NCBI GenBank assembly: GCA_023374025.1
Contig: SIJG01000099.1
Location: 350,906-414,905 of the forward strand
Length of the DNA stretch: 64,000 nucleotides
Direction of reading: 5' to 3'
Origin: Heterodera schachtii
Taxonomy: Eukaryota; Nematoda; Chromadorea; Rhabditida; Heteroderidae
A program made the position numbers and the translations under genes. Under the pieces are notes generated by a model that worked only from the letters and a program-made list of their open reading frames with translations, did not search any database and had not been told where the DNA came from. Of the stretch, positions 32,214 through 44,459 are shown one piece after another. Position 1 is the stretch's first letter. Every line of letters begins with the position of its first letter.

Positions 32214-32896
32214 TGTCGGAACTCTGGGGTTCCGACTGCTGATCAATTGATCAGCAGAAATGAAGAAAAGAAGTGGCGGACGTTTCCCCCTCCCTTTCAC
32301 ATGCACCCCACTCCGTTCCGCCCCTCTGCTCCCCTTTCCGTTCCAAATTGTCAATTGTTTTTGTGTGATCCCTTCCTTCCCCGCGCACAATTTAATCGCT
32401 AATTCATCAACTCGCAACTTTTCTTCCCCCAATTTCATTACGATTTTTGCCCCGTTCCTCCCCCCAACCGCCGTAAAATTGTTTGTCACTAATTGCCTCC
32501 CCTGTTTATTTGTGCGATAAAAAACCAAAATTGGAGTGATCAAAGTACTCCGTTTTCCCTCCCCACAATTTGTGATCGAAATGCCCCATTTTTTCATCAT
32601 TTCCAATTGTTGCCCTCCGTTCGATCAGCCCGTTTTCTGCCCAATTTTCGTCCATTTTTTCAATTTTTTATGTAATTTTGTTAATATTTAAATGGCCCCA
32701 AATGAACCCAAATTTGCGTTTTCCATTCTCCATTTTGCATTTCCCCATCAGAGAATTGTCCCATTGTGCGGTGAATAAATAATTTTTATTTGTTCTTTGA
32801 TCATCCGGGAGCCTCCAATCCCAGCATACTCCTCCCCAATCACCGTCCGAACAACAAAGCACAACATTGTGCACTTTGTCTCGACAAAGCGGGACA
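32214..32896 (+). repeat. BEL 3' LTR
   Basis: 683 bp, same sequence as the 5' LTR with one extra G. It starts 25 bp after the env stop codon and ends GCGGGACA, followed by the repeated target AAAAT. Confidence 0.97.
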
Positions 32897-33326
32897 AAAA
32901 TGAAAATATAAAATGTGAATATGTCTAAATACTCAGCTAAAAGCAAATTAAATTGAATTGATTTTAAAGCATTGACGAAAGAATGTGAGAAAATGCATTA
33001 ATGATAAATAGCGGGGAGATCGACGACGCTATCGATCTAAAATGGAAATAAAGATATATTTGCCCGGAGGCGCATGTCGCCGGCACAGTGGCCCTCAAAT
33101 TCCTATTTTTAAAATTACCCAAACAATTAATAATTATTATTTAAGTTCTCAACTTCAGACAATTCATTATAAATGTAGGTCATTAGACTGTTCCAATGGT
33201 CGCATAATTTATCATCGTTGTCAATTTTCGACTCTGCTTATGTCCCACTTCTACATTGGGAAATTGAACACTTTACTTTGTATTTATGGACTAATTGTCC
33301 ATTTATATTTTTTCTAATGGAGTAAA

Positions 33327-33789
33327 TTACACAGCCTTGTGCGTTAAGCAGCATAAAAGTGTAGCGGCATTCAAAACTTTGCGAAATTTGTTGAGCAGTT
33401 TGCTCTGTGCCAAGGTAATTTCGGATTTGTTCACGCTGAATAAAAAAATAAAGTGGAAATATTCATTTTTCAATTGGCAAAATTTGTCTTAAATTGAGTT
33501 TCCATTTTTAAAAAAGCGATTAGATTAAAGGCAAGATTTTTAGATAAATAAATTGCCAAACAATAATCATCTTTTGTGATTAGCTAAATTGATAAGGTTT
33601 TTCGATATTTTACCATCTTATTCTGCTCTCCCTGTGTGCGCAAAGAAATGAAGTAACCAATTCGATTTCGACAATCATTTGGAATTCATTGTCAATACCA
33701 AGTTTAAATAGTGTAAAAAAATCGCATTCCATGGCGATTTGTTTTGCAGCGAGGAATGATCGCCCGGCAATTGTTTGGTCCGTATTTAG
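33327..33789 (-). CDS. Possible two-exon gene end, unknown
   Basis: Two open segments on the minus strand, 33789-33614 and 33435-33327, are linked by a GTAAAA donor and a TTATTCAG acceptor with matching phase. They read ...AMECDFFTLFKLGIDNEF..., then ...LVTSFLCAHRESRIR joined to VNKSEITLAQSKLLNKF, ending TAA. No paralogue in the window supports it and I recognise no family. Another frame of the second segment is also open, so this is tentative. The rest of 32,900-34,040 shows nothing clear. Confidence 0.25.
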
Positions 33790-34039
33790 CTACCTCTTCT
33801 CGTTGATATGGCATGTAAAAAAGCAATTACAATAAAAATCACCCCCAAGACGTCATCGAAACTTTTCCTAGAACTTTTCCTAGATTACTCCTATAGAATT
33901 GGAAATTTTCATAAAAATCATCCTAAATGAACAAATTTCTTTTAATTATTTTTTAAAAGATCACAAAATCATATATTAATTATTTTTTCACATATTAAAA
34001 TTCTTTCGAAAAATGCTAATTAGATATTTTTGAAAATTT

Positions 34040-34195
34040 AATCCTAAAAATCCGATCCCAAATTACCACCTTCTTTTTCATAACATTTATTAAACAATTT
34101 TAATGTCCTATTTTTCACATTTCTGACTATTTTTACTTCTATGTTCTTTAATTAAAAGTTTATTAAATTGTAGTTTTAAATTGTGAACAAAAATG
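34040..34195. repeat. Dispersed repeat R1, copy 1
   Basis: Shares CATAACATTTATTAAACAAT and neighbouring sequence, ending TTGTGAACAAAAATG, with 49,840-49,985, and more distantly with 59,462-59,605. The same family continues at 34,690-34,830 (ACATTTGAAGCACAAACACT), matching 49,985-50,110, so copy 1 was split by an insertion at about 34,200-34,690. Confidence 0.75.
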
Positions 34196-34339
34196 AATTA
34201 ATGTTGATTAATGCTGTGTTGATTAATGTATTAATACTGTGTTGTGAATCCCACAATGACTTTTTGAGTCGGAGAGAAAAGGACGGATTTTACCGTGTCC
34301 CGAGAGTATTATTTAAGTTAAAGGCTAATACATATACAC

Positions 34340-34560
34340 CAGGGGTAGGACAACTCTCGTCTTTCGCCAACTCTCGCCGTTTTTGGGACTATCGCCTCTC
34401 ACCTCTCGTTTTTTTGGCGAGAGGTGAAAATGCATCCTAAAGATTGAACTTTTGAGCACTCAGAAAAATATTAAAATTTACGCGAAAAAACACCATAATT
34501 CTCTTTCTCTGCTTTCTCTATTATTTTAAAAATAAAGAACAATTAGTATTATTGGACAAA
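34340..34560. mobile_element. Fragment of the CAGGGGTG-type hAT element
   Basis: Begins CAGGGGTAGGACAACTCTCG and continues with the sequence found, inverted, at the right end of the element at 44,613-45,837 (including AAAGATTGAACTTTTG and AAATTTACGCGAAAAAA). Only one end is present, inserted in repeat R1. Confidence 0.7.
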
Positions 34561-35127
34561 TGTTCAGTGATTTAATTATTGCTTTTGCGCGCTTAATAAT
34601 TCGAAGGTGAGACCATGTCGAAAATATGGAATTATTCCAAAAAGGAAACAGAAATCCTTTTTTGAAAAAATTGTGACTAAATATCAACGACAAAATTGGC
34701 CACACATTTGAAGCACAAACACTCAGAAGTACACAAGGAATTTACAGAAAAAACGGGGGCAGCCAAAGAGCAGCAACAAACTTTGGGCATAAACTCTCGC
34801 CTCTCGTTCTTTCATCAACTTTGCCCGGTCCAAATTTATCACCTTCTTTTTCATAACATTTATTAAACAATTTTAATATCATAAAGGACGGGTTTTACCG
34901 GGTTCACGCGAGTATCATTTAAACCTAAAACTAATACACATATAAATTCCAATTACGAACCTGGCATTTGTTTTTTGACTCCTATTAAATTTCAAAATGA
35001 ATTACAAATACTCAATTTATCACCCCTCAACCCTACCCACATGTCAGTCAAGAATTCTCAATAAATAAAATAAATAATGTCAACAGATATGTGAATGTCC
35101 TTCAACCATTTGCCATCATTTTAGCTA

Positions 35128-38100
35128 CTAATTTGTTCGTTCGCCACAATTAACATCGATGGCCAATTTCACTTTGTCCTCTTTCTTGTTATATAATCCT
35201 TCTTTCGTTAAATACTGAAATTTGTGTGCATTTTTTGTTTTTAAGACTCAAAATGTGCCCGCTCACCTCAATATCGATAGACTCAAAATATTTGTCGCCT
35301 TTTGTTGTCTTTTCTTTGTTCAAAATAAAGCGGTCGAATTTTTGCTCAAAATTCTTTTTCAAGATACTTTGTGAAAGAATCCAAAAGGTTGCATTACATT
35401 TCAAAGTCCATTCGCCTTAAAAATTTTATTTCGCTTTTTTGCTTAACTCAACGCCAAAATTTAGGAATGGAATTTCAAAACCAAAAAATTTACGAATGCC
35501 AAATTCAATTACGACACTAAAAATTTAGAGAATCAAATTGAAATTTCAAGGATTTAAATTGCTTGAATCATCATGTCATTTCCCAAACATATTGCCAAAT
35601 GGAATTTCGGGATTAGCTTCCATCCCCGCGGGTGAATTTGCCAACCTTGCGCCACTGGTGCTTTGATTTTGATGAAAAGGCCCAAATATTTATCTCTGCT
35701 TATTTGTTCCACAGTTGCAAATATTTGCAATGGAATGCCCCTTATGAATATATGTTCGCCCAAACGTTCATTTCCTATCGGCCCTCGTGCAAATTCAAAA
35801 AATTTGCCAATTTCCAATCGAATCTTTCCCCCGGTATTGTTGCGGTGCGCCTTTTCTCGGCTTGGAAATGCCGGAAATGGCAGCGGTGGCAGCCCCCCGG
35901 GCGCCCCGATCAGTTCGGGATGGGCATGGAACTGATAAATGCTGATCACTTCTTCTGGTGTTAATACGCCGGAAGGAGCTGTTTTTTAAAAAAATTCAGT
36001 AATTCATGATCCCTTCCCAGTGAAGGTCATTTGAAATATGCGCCATCTTAGAAATTTTAAAAAAAAGTTTAGCAAAACTTTTCAGAGAAACGACCAAAAT
36101 TATTTGTTATGAATTGTTAAAATTACCAATATCTTCAGTAAATGTCTCTTTTGAGATGAGAGGCAAACGAATTTCGAAGAGTGCCTTGCCAAGCGCCTCG
36201 CGCCGATTCTCGCCGGAGCATTTCGTGCCATTTCGACGGCACTGCGCATCAGCCCAACGGAGTGCCTAATATTTATTTTAAAAATTACAAATTCAATTAA
36301 AATAAGCTAAATTGAGAAGGGATGGTATCGGTGCAAATATAAGAAAGAAAAGAAAATTTTATTCTTTTTAAAATTTGTCACTTTTGTTTTGAAAATTTTT
36401 CCAAAAATATTCATTATTCAGAGGTCGCATTTGTGCTTATTCTGAGAGTTTGGTTTATTTTGGCTCGGTATAATTATTTTTGCTGAATTTTCCGAGTTTT
36501 ATTTAAAAAAAACAAAAAAAGAAGGAATTTTAATCTATAATCCATAAAATTGTCTTTTTAGTGCTTTTTAAAATCATTTCAACGAAAAATTAATTAAAAT
36601 CGTTTCCCTTAATTAATTAAAAAATCAGTAAAAAATAATAAACAAAACGAAAAATTTTATACGTTCTTTTTAAGGTTTTGCCGAAATTTCAAATAATTAT
36701 AAATTTTTGCGAGTTTTATCTCAATTTTTACTGGATTTAGTATAAAAAATGGTAATTTTTGTGGAAATAAATTTTTATTGAAACACAAAAATAATTAAAC
36801 AAAAATTTCTATAATTGAAAAATTAAAAAGATCCAATTAGATATAAATTTTGGTCCCCAAATATCGCATTACGATAAATATATGTGAGTCGATCCCGCCC
36901 GTAGCTCGTATTAAGCTTTAGTTCAATAAAAAAAAAGAATCCCAGAAAAATTTACGGCATTCCAAAGTGAAATTTCGCCATTAATTTGCAGGTTTTTCCG
37001 CCCGAAGAATTCGCACAAAAATTGTTGATCAATTTGCAAAAATCCATTTGTTCCGAGCATAGTTTCCACATTTATATCAATATAATCCAAACAACGGTAG
37101 GCAAATTCCTAAAATATTTGAAAAATTGAATTTTTACATTTATTTAATAGTAAAAAATCCTGTCTCACTTCAAAGTCGAGAAGACGAGCCAAATCAACAG
37201 CCTCAAAAATATTGGGCAATTTTGAAATGGGAAAGGTTACACAAGCTTCGACCAGCCCATTGATTTCGTACATTTTGGCTGAATATTAGAAATGAATTAA
37301 ATTATTGTTTAAATATAAATTAAAATAATTGTGTTTAATGTAATTTTCCACCTGCGTTAATCACTTCAGCCCAATTTTCCCCATTCAGTCCACTGAAATC
37401 GTCCGCGTAAATGAATTGCAACAGCACATTAAACGCATTAATTGACATATTAGTGATCGCAATTGACTGATCAGATGCTAAGTTATAAAAATTATGCGTA
37501 AAAACATTACTATGCTTGAGCACTTTTTTGTGCTGCATCATCCATTTTTGATACTTCAAAGTGAATAATTGCCTCCAAGGGGTCAGAAGCCACGGAAATG
37601 ATTGCTTTATGTGCTGGCAGAAGCTAAAAGCAAATTTTCAATCATTGTATAAATTAAATTTATTAAATAATGATTTCAATTTAATTTTGGATTTGTTAAA
37701 ACTAGAGCTGAGCGGGATCGGAGCCGGAATTCCCGGTTTTTTCAGGTCCCGGTCCCGGATTTTGGAACTGAAACCGCAAATTTAACCAACTATGAATTTA
37801 GATTAAAAATTTTTGAATTTTTAAATTTCTTTCAAAAAATTTTTCTCTTGGGAAAAGTCCCGGTTGGTCCCTGGTTTTTTCGCGGTCCCGGTCCTGGTTG
37901 AAAAACTTGGTCCCGGTCCCGACTTTTCTGGTCCCGGTCCCGATTTTTGTCAAAATTCCCGGTCCCGCTCAGCTCTAGTTAAAACGGTTATAATTTTTGG
38001 TGCCTTTGTCTCTTCGCCTTCCTCAATCCGAAAATGCACATCCGTGAAGGTGCCATTTCCAAGTAATTCTTTCATTCGATGGGCCAATGAATTATTGTTC

Positions 38101-41100
38101 TTTTGTCCATAAAAAGCCTCGAAACATTTTGTCTTAATTGGATCCAAAAATGTCCGCTTCTCATTTTGTTTTTGTTTGTTCCGTTTCTGATTAGTAAATT
38201 TCATTGGTTCTTTTCTCTTCTTCCCATAAGCATTCGAATCGAACTCATAAACGCTGATCACTTCTTCCGGTGTTAACACTCCTGATGGTTCTGTGTTAAA
38301 AAAGAATGGGGGAGTGGAATTTGTAATTAAGCAATAATTTTGTTAAAATTGAGTTTTTAATTTGTAGGCTAATTAAAAGCTAATTAGGTAATTGATATCA
38401 CAGAAATATCAATAAACAAGCGTCCAAAATAATTTGGAATAAAAAAACACGATTTTATTAACCAATGATTTTAGAAAAATCCTCTTTCTTGATGAGCGGA
38501 AAACGAATTTTGAACAGAGCGGGACCAAGCACGGCACGACGATGGTCTCCCGAATAGTCAATGCCATTCTGACGGCATTTCTCATCGGCCCAACGGAGTG
38601 CCTAATGATGTTTAATTGACTAAATTAACGGCTTTAAATTGAAATAATTTACAGCTTGCCAAATTTCCAATTCTCCGCCTTTTGTTTCCAATTGGTCACG
38701 CGACAAAAGTTCAGTGAGAAATTTGTAGTCAATTTGTAAAAAGTTTTCTGAGAGGAACAAATCGTGCGCATTTTCATCAATGTATTGCAAACAACATTGA
38801 GCAAAATCCTAAATAAATTAAAATAGATTAAATTTACACGTCGGATGAAAAATCTTATATTTGTGTTAACAATTCCCTGATTTTTTTTGTATCTTTCTTT
38901 AAAGCAAATTATTTTGGAAATAAAAATTCGAAATTTTTGATTTTAAAAGTGCACACAATCACTCGTAATTGCGTTTTTTTTAATAAGAAGCCCATTTAGC
39001 ATTAAAAGATTAGAGAATGTACAAGTGATCTGATACAAGGGCGTAGCTAGGGGGGGGGGGGCCCAGGGGGCCCGGCCCCCCCCCCCCCCCCCGAAACCCA
39101 AAAAGTAAAAAATTTTCAGTAATTTTTTTGAAATTTTAAGCAATTTTCTTAACAAAATTGCATTAAAATACTCAAAAATTTTCCCGGCGGGCGCCTATCA
39201 GCACCGCCGGACCCCCATTATACCATATTTTTGAAAAATGGAGGCCAAAATGGCAAAAAATATTAATTTTTTGGCGAAAAATTTTGTAAAATAGACCCCT
39301 AATTCGGGATTTCAAAAAACCAAAAATACACCCCTAAAAATTGTCCTAAAAAAGAAAAATACACCCCTAAGAATCGACTTTTTGAGTTGCCCCCCCCCCC
39401 CCCCCCCCGAAACGAAGGTCCTGGCTACGCCCTTGATCTGATAGATATTTTTTTGACCAATATTGAAAAATCGATATCGGAAACTGTAAAAAAAAAGCGC
39501 AGAGATTTACCGATTTTTAAATATTTTACAATAAACTTTAAAAGGTTTTTTAAAAAAATATTGAAGCTCAACATTTAATAAATGGCAAAATACAAATTTT
39601 TTTCGTTTTTTGCCGTTTGGTTTTTCACAAAATCTTCGAGAGATTTTTAATTTTTCGATTATATAAAAAAGATCGATGTCGAAAAAATGGAAAAAGCTGA
39701 AACCTCGATAGACAGGTGCTATATCGTTATTTAAAAAACATCATTATTTGCGTTATTTAAAAAAACATCATTATGAGAAAAGTTCATTATTTAAAAAATC
39801 ATCAAAATGGCCGTAATTTAAAAGGCCATCATTGTGGTTTAAATCAATATTTTCCGCAATCATTTTTAATTAGAATTTGAATAATTACAATTATATGAGT
39901 GATTTTTATTATTAAAATTACATATAATAAATATGAAGAAACTTTTATTTTTATAACAACATATTCCTTTATTTCTTAACATTTGTTATATTGACATATT
40001 TCTTCGATATGTTACAAATAAAAAAATTATATATAAAAAATTAATATTAAAGATTGTATGTTATTTCATCAAAATATATAAATTTGTAGCACATTAAAAT
40101 AGTAATATAATAAATTAAATTTTAAAAGTATTTTTGCCTAAATATATTCCTATAATATATTATTAATCAATTACCGTATATTCCCTAATTATCCCCCTGT
40201 CTCCATTAATCCCACTGTCTCCAATTATCCCCCCCCCCTTTCTGAGGAGTTTGATCCCCCCGTCTCCATTTATCCCCCGGGGAGATAAATAGAGTTTTTA
40301 ATTTTATCGAAAAAATTTTAAAAGCAAAAATTGCGGATTTTCTACTATTTTATTTGTGTAAACTCTCTTTCAGAACCGAGTTCTCAGTTTTTTCTGAAAA
40401 TCGAAAATTTCCAGAGTTTCCGGAAAAACTTTTTCATCTTTAAGTTAGAAAAACCAAATAAAATACATAAAATCTCCCAATTTTTCATTATTTTTTAAAG
40501 CTTAATACCATTAACATATCCAATCTGTTATATAATAATTTTTTTTTTGACGCGATGACATTTTTTGGCGAGTTCAAAAAAAAATCAAAAATTTTTCACT
40601 AATAAATCATTCTCCATTTAACCCCCCCCCCCCCCTTTCTGAGGAGGTTGAACAATAATCCCCCCGGGGGGATAATTAGAGAATATACGGTAATAGTTTA
40701 AGAAAATGTAAACTATCAATTTGGCAAAATAAATATAAATTTATTTAATCATTTTTTGATAACTTGAAATAAAACATGGTCACTCATTATGAACAGAACT
40801 AAATTTGTTAGATTTTTGTATTTATCTCTAAATGACTAGCGCTAGAGTATATAATCGTGTCACGAATTTTTTTATATATAATTTTTTTTTTTTGTAAAAT
40901 ATCAAAAAATATGTCAATATAACAAACGTTAAGAAATAAAGGAATATGTTGTTATAAAAATAAAAGTTTATTCATATTTATTAAAATATTTATATAGGTA
41001 ATTTTAATAATAAAATATCACTCATATAATTGTAATTATTCAAATTCTAATTAAAAGTTGTAATGATTGCGCAAAATATTGATTTAAACCATTAACTTAC

Positions 41101-42290
41101 GCCCATTTTGATGGTTTTTTAAATAACGACTCCGCTCCGATAAATATTTTCGAAAAAACATTGAAAAAATTATTCGTACAACTCTCGAAAAAGCATACCA
41201 TGTCAAGAACACGAGCTTCAGCAATGATTTTGAAAACATTAGAAAATTTCGAAATGGGAAAGGCCACACAAGCATTGATCAATCCAATAATTTTATACAT
41301 CTTGGCTAAATATAAAAAAAATAATTTAAATTAATAAAATTGTCACCCGCGAAAAGTACGTCCAGTAAATTTTGAGCGGTTAATCCCTTCAAATCCTCCG
41401 TATAAATAAAGCTCAACATCACTTTGAACGCCTCAATTGTAACATCTATGACCAGCACAGTTTTAATTGTTTCAACAGATTCTGAAATTTTATTTTTTAT
41501 TTTAATTATTCATTAATTAAATTTGTTTTAAATTTATTTCACTTTTTCCATTTGAATCGGATGAATTTTGTGTGCCAAAACCGAGAATTGAAGCAAACTC
41601 TTCGGAGACATGCGAAAGAATTGCCTTATGAGCGAGCAGAAGCTGAACAATGCGATTTGGGTTGTATATTAAATGCATTAGAAAATATAATTTATCAAAT
41701 AAAAATTTATTAATAAATTTCTTTTGTGTTGGCTAAAAAAGAATTGGATGAATATGAGTTAAAATGGAATTTATAAAATGATTTTAAATTTGAATTTAAT
41801 TGAACAGAAAATGAATTAAAATTATTTTCTAAATAAATTTAAATGTTTTTTAAAATTAATAAATTAATATTATTCGACAAATTATGTCTTTAACTTGCCT
41901 CTTTTTTGTCTCCTTCTTCCACTAAAAATTGTACATCTGCGTAAACTCCCGTGCTCAACAATTTGCTCATGCGTTGTGCCAATTCATTCGTTTGGTGCCT
42001 ATTATCAATTATTTAGTGCTTTTGGTGATTTAAATTTATAAGATTGATATTTAGGAAAATATTAAATCGAGTCTTAGTTTTCTTGAGGATTTGGAACATA
42101 TTGTAATGAATTTTTGAAAAGCTAAAAATATAGAAATTATTTTTAAACAAATTTTTGAAAATAATTATATTTCAAATTAATGCATTTAAAAAACACACCT
42201 TTCGCTTATTTTTGTGTCTGTCTTTGAAGGACCTGCTCCAAATGCTTCGACAAACAGCATAAAGCAGATCAAAATGACTAAGAATTTCAT
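35128..42290 (-). CDS. Secreted BTB-BACK-BTB-BACK-MATH protein, copy 1
   Basis: Sixteen exons in gene order: 42290-42199, 41998-41899, 41642-41543, 41481-41347, 41305-41199, 38808-38653, 38601-38463, 38290-38004, 37623-37524, 37477-37352, 37278-37169, 37108-36956, 36265-36127, 35978-35646, 35415-35267, 35214-35128 (TAG). Phases agree throughout; about 770 residues. The N-terminus MKFLVILICFMLFVEAFG is a signal peptide. BTB1 (ADVQFLVEEGD, LLLAHKAILSHVSEEF, MLSFIYTEDL) and BACK1 (DFAQCCLQYIDENA) are followed by a linker, BTB2 (TDVHFRIEEGEE, LPAHKAIISVASDPLEA, LLQFIYADDF), BACK2, then a C-terminal MATH-like domain (RLEIGKFFEFARGPIG, KYLGLFIKIKAP, GEWTLKCNATFWI). BTB proteins normally act inside cells as Cullin-3 adaptors, so secretion is odd. 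Two introns use a GC donor. Confidence 0.8.
37703..37977. mobile_element. hAT MITE in intron of BTB copy 1
   Basis: Terminal repeats TAGAGCTGAGCGGGA / TCCCGCTCAGCTCTA, flanked by GTTAAAAC on both sides (37,695-37,702 and 37,978-37,985). The interior is rich in GGTCCCGGTCCCG. It lies 26 bp inside the intron that follows exon 38290-38004. Confidence 0.92.
39036..39435. mobile_element. hAT MITE in intron 5 of BTB copy 1
   Basis: Terminal repeats CAAGGGCGTAGCTAGG / CCTGGCTACGCCCTTG with 8-bp duplication ATCTGATA (39,028-39,035 and 39,436-39,443). Long poly-G and poly-C tracts lie just inside the ends. It includes GGCGCCTATCAGCACCGCCGG at 39,190. Confidence 0.92.
39720..41131. mobile_element. Large inverted-repeat element in intron 5 of BTB copy 1
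   Basis: About 300-bp arms (39,720-40,050 and 40,870-41,131) are inverted copies, for example ATTAGAATTTGAATAATTAC at 39,869 mirrored at 41,031. The outer ends read TCGTTATTTAAAAAACATCA / GATGGTTTTTTAAATAACGA. No coding capacity is visible. It is interrupted by the element at 40,174-40,690. Confidence 0.8.
40174..40690. mobile_element. Nested MITE, CCGTATATTC ends
   Basis: Ends CCGTATATTCCCTAATTATC / GATAATTAGAGAATATACGG are inverted repeats flanked by TA on both sides. Subterminal CCCCC runs with CTTTCTGAGGAG recur at both ends in the same orientation. It sits inside the larger inverted-repeat element. Confidence 0.8.
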
Positions 42291-43440
42291 AGTCTTGATT
42301 TTTTGAAGTGAAAAATCGAGAATAAGTATATTTTTATTTTAATAATTATATATTTGAAGTCACAAATTTAAAAATTCGAATTTTTGGAGAATTTCGAACC
42401 TCATTTTTGGACAAATTTTTTATTCCGCTTACAAATTAGTTACGGGTCGCTGATTCACAAAAGGACATCATTTTTTACAAATAAAATAGACATTTGCGCC
42501 GCCCTACATAACCCATTTGCACCGTTCATTCAGATTTTAAAAATAATCCAAAACATTATTTAATCTAAAATCGCATTTATTACTGTGGCTTATTAATCCC
42601 ATTAATTTTGTTTTCTTGGCACCATATTTGCCTTTGCTGCTGATGTACACATTGACAAAAAAAACAAAAATTAGGTTTCTATCGTTGTGATTAGTTTTTT
42701 GCATTTCTTTTAATTGTTTTTTTTGTTGTATAATAGTTTGAGTAAAATTCGTTGAAAATTTGTAACAATATTTTAAAATAAATTTTTGACTGTGTGGCGC
42801 AAATGTCCATTTTTCTTGGCGGCACAATTGCCGAGGCGAAAATGTCCGCGGCGCAAATGTCGCGGTGCAAAAGTCGCAATACGTTTTATATATAATGCAA
42901 ATTTTCCAAATTTAATTTCAATAAAAAGGAAGAAAATTTTGAAAACCGAAAATTTTTTGTCAATTGATGTGAAATGACTTTTAGATGAAAATCTGGTAAA
43001 TTATTTGTATAAATTGAGAAACCAAGTCATAACACAAAAACTCATTCTTGAAAAATCCGAATTCTTCAATTTTAGCAATTAGTTCGATTTTTTGAAAATT
43101 AGTATATTTAATAAATTTGAATTTTTATTATATATAATATAATTTTATTAAATAAATAGGATTAGAATTATTAATAAATTTATGATGACTAAATAAATAT
43201 AAAAATTGATTAAATAATAAAAGAAATTTATTTTATGAATTGACGTTTGATGTAAACTGAAAATATCTAATGCTATTAAAATCAATATCAATTGATTTTT
43301 GTCTCATTCCATTCTATTATATTAAATAGATTTAATATAGAACTAATGTATAATTCATAAAAATCATACAAAACAATCAAATGTTTGATGTTTGCACTTT
43401 TTGTCCATTGCCCCGATTTGCACCTTTTGTCCATCGGCCA
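42291..43440. other. Upstream region of BTB copy 1, no gene seen
   Basis: AT-rich. The promoter of copy 1 should lie here but I see no defined element. Short patches with GGCGCAAATGTC-like repeats around 42,800-42,870 and GTCCATTG at 43,405-43,440 look like degraded MITE ends. Confidence 0.5.
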
Positions 43441-43452
43441 ACCACGGATGCC

Positions 43453-43515
43453 ATAATTGATCCTATATGGTCGAGCAAATTGGGGAGCTGGAGAGTGCAG
43501 GGTCGGTAGTTCAGC
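43453..43515 (+). pseudogene. Truncated tRNA-like fragment with conserved 5' flank
   Basis: GATCCTATATGGTCGAGCAA through GGTCGGTAGTTCAGCT matches 55,129-55,185, the 5' flank and D-arm of the tRNA-like gene at 55,170. The anticodon arm, T-arm and terminator are missing. Confidence 0.7.
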
Positions 43516-43607
43516 TTAATCAATTGTCGCCTCAATAGATCCATTAATTTTGCTCTCGGGGAAGCTTTATCTTCTCAATCTCAAAATTAATAAATATAGA
43601 TATTTAG

Positions 43608-43930
43608 CCAAAATGTACGAAATCAATGGGCTTGTCGAAGCTTGTGTAACTTTTCCCATTTCACAATTGCCCAATATTTTTGAGGCTATTCAATTGGCTC
43701 GTCTTCTCGACTTGGAAGTAGACAGGATTTTTCACTATTAAATAAATGTAAAAATTAAATTTTTAAAATATTTTACGAATTTGCCAATCGTTGTTTGGAT
43801 TATATTGATACAAATTTGGAAACTATGCTCAGAACAAATGGATTTTTGCAAATTGACCAACAATTTTTGTGCAATTCTTCGGGCAGGAAAAACTGCAAAT
43901 TAATGGCGAAATTTCACTTTGGAATGCCAT
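43608..43930 (+). pseudogene. Decayed BTB/BACK gene fragment
   Basis: An exon at 43,608-43,717 (MYEINGLVEACVTFPISQ) matches the exon between BTB2 and BACK2 of the two full genes, but on the opposite strand. The next exon (from about 43,779, FANRCLDYIDTNLE) has lost its acceptor (AG changed to AC), a 2-bp deletion shifts the frame near 43,870, and the donor GTAAAT has become ATAAAT. No other exons were found nearby, so it is a dead partial copy. Confidence 0.8.
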
Positions 43931-44459
43931 AAATTTTTCCAGAATTGTTCTTTTTTTGTTTCACTAAAATTACCATTTTTGGTGCCAAAACTGTTAAAAA
44001 TATAAAAAAAATTCACATAAATTTTTAAATTTAGGCATGAAATAGTAATTTAATTTTAAATATTTCTTTTTGTTTATTTTTTTTATATGTTTTTCTAATA
44101 AAATCAAGGAAAACAATTTTTTTTTTTTTGTTTCACAAAAATTAATCATAAATGGCATTTTATGAATACTAGATTAAAAATTAGAAAATCTTAGAAATAA
44201 GCACAAATGCAAAGACATTTATTTCGAGAAAATCGCGATGAAAAAAGCAATTCTCGGCTGAAAAATAAGAAAATTGAATAAATTTGTGGTGAAACGATTT
44301 TTGCTCTTAAAGGGTGGGAAAAGTGATAAAAAGGTGTTTTTGGCAATTTCGACATGGTTGGACAAAATGTCGACAGAAAACAAGACAAAGTGTGTCGGTC
44401 CAATGGACAAAGTAATTACTGCTCTCGAATGTTACCAATAATTTATAATTTCTAGTGAT

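Larger units (their letters stand above)
21050..32896 (+). mobile_element. Complete BEL/Pao LTR retrotransposon with env-like ORF
   Basis: The element has 5' LTR, primer-binding site, structured leader, gag, pol (protease, reverse transcriptase, RNase H, integrase), an env-like ORF and 3' LTR. The protein order and the DUF1759-type Gag identify BEL/Pao. It is far less AT-rich than the flanking DNA. Flanking AAAA(T) on both sides is a 4-5 bp target duplication. The LTRs differ by one inserted base, so insertion was very recent. Two in-frame stops (23,646 TGA and 25,773 TAA) interrupt the gag-pol frame. No strong purine tract abuts the 3' LTR; the nearest purine-rich run is at 32,162-32,182, inside the env end. 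Confidence 0.95.
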
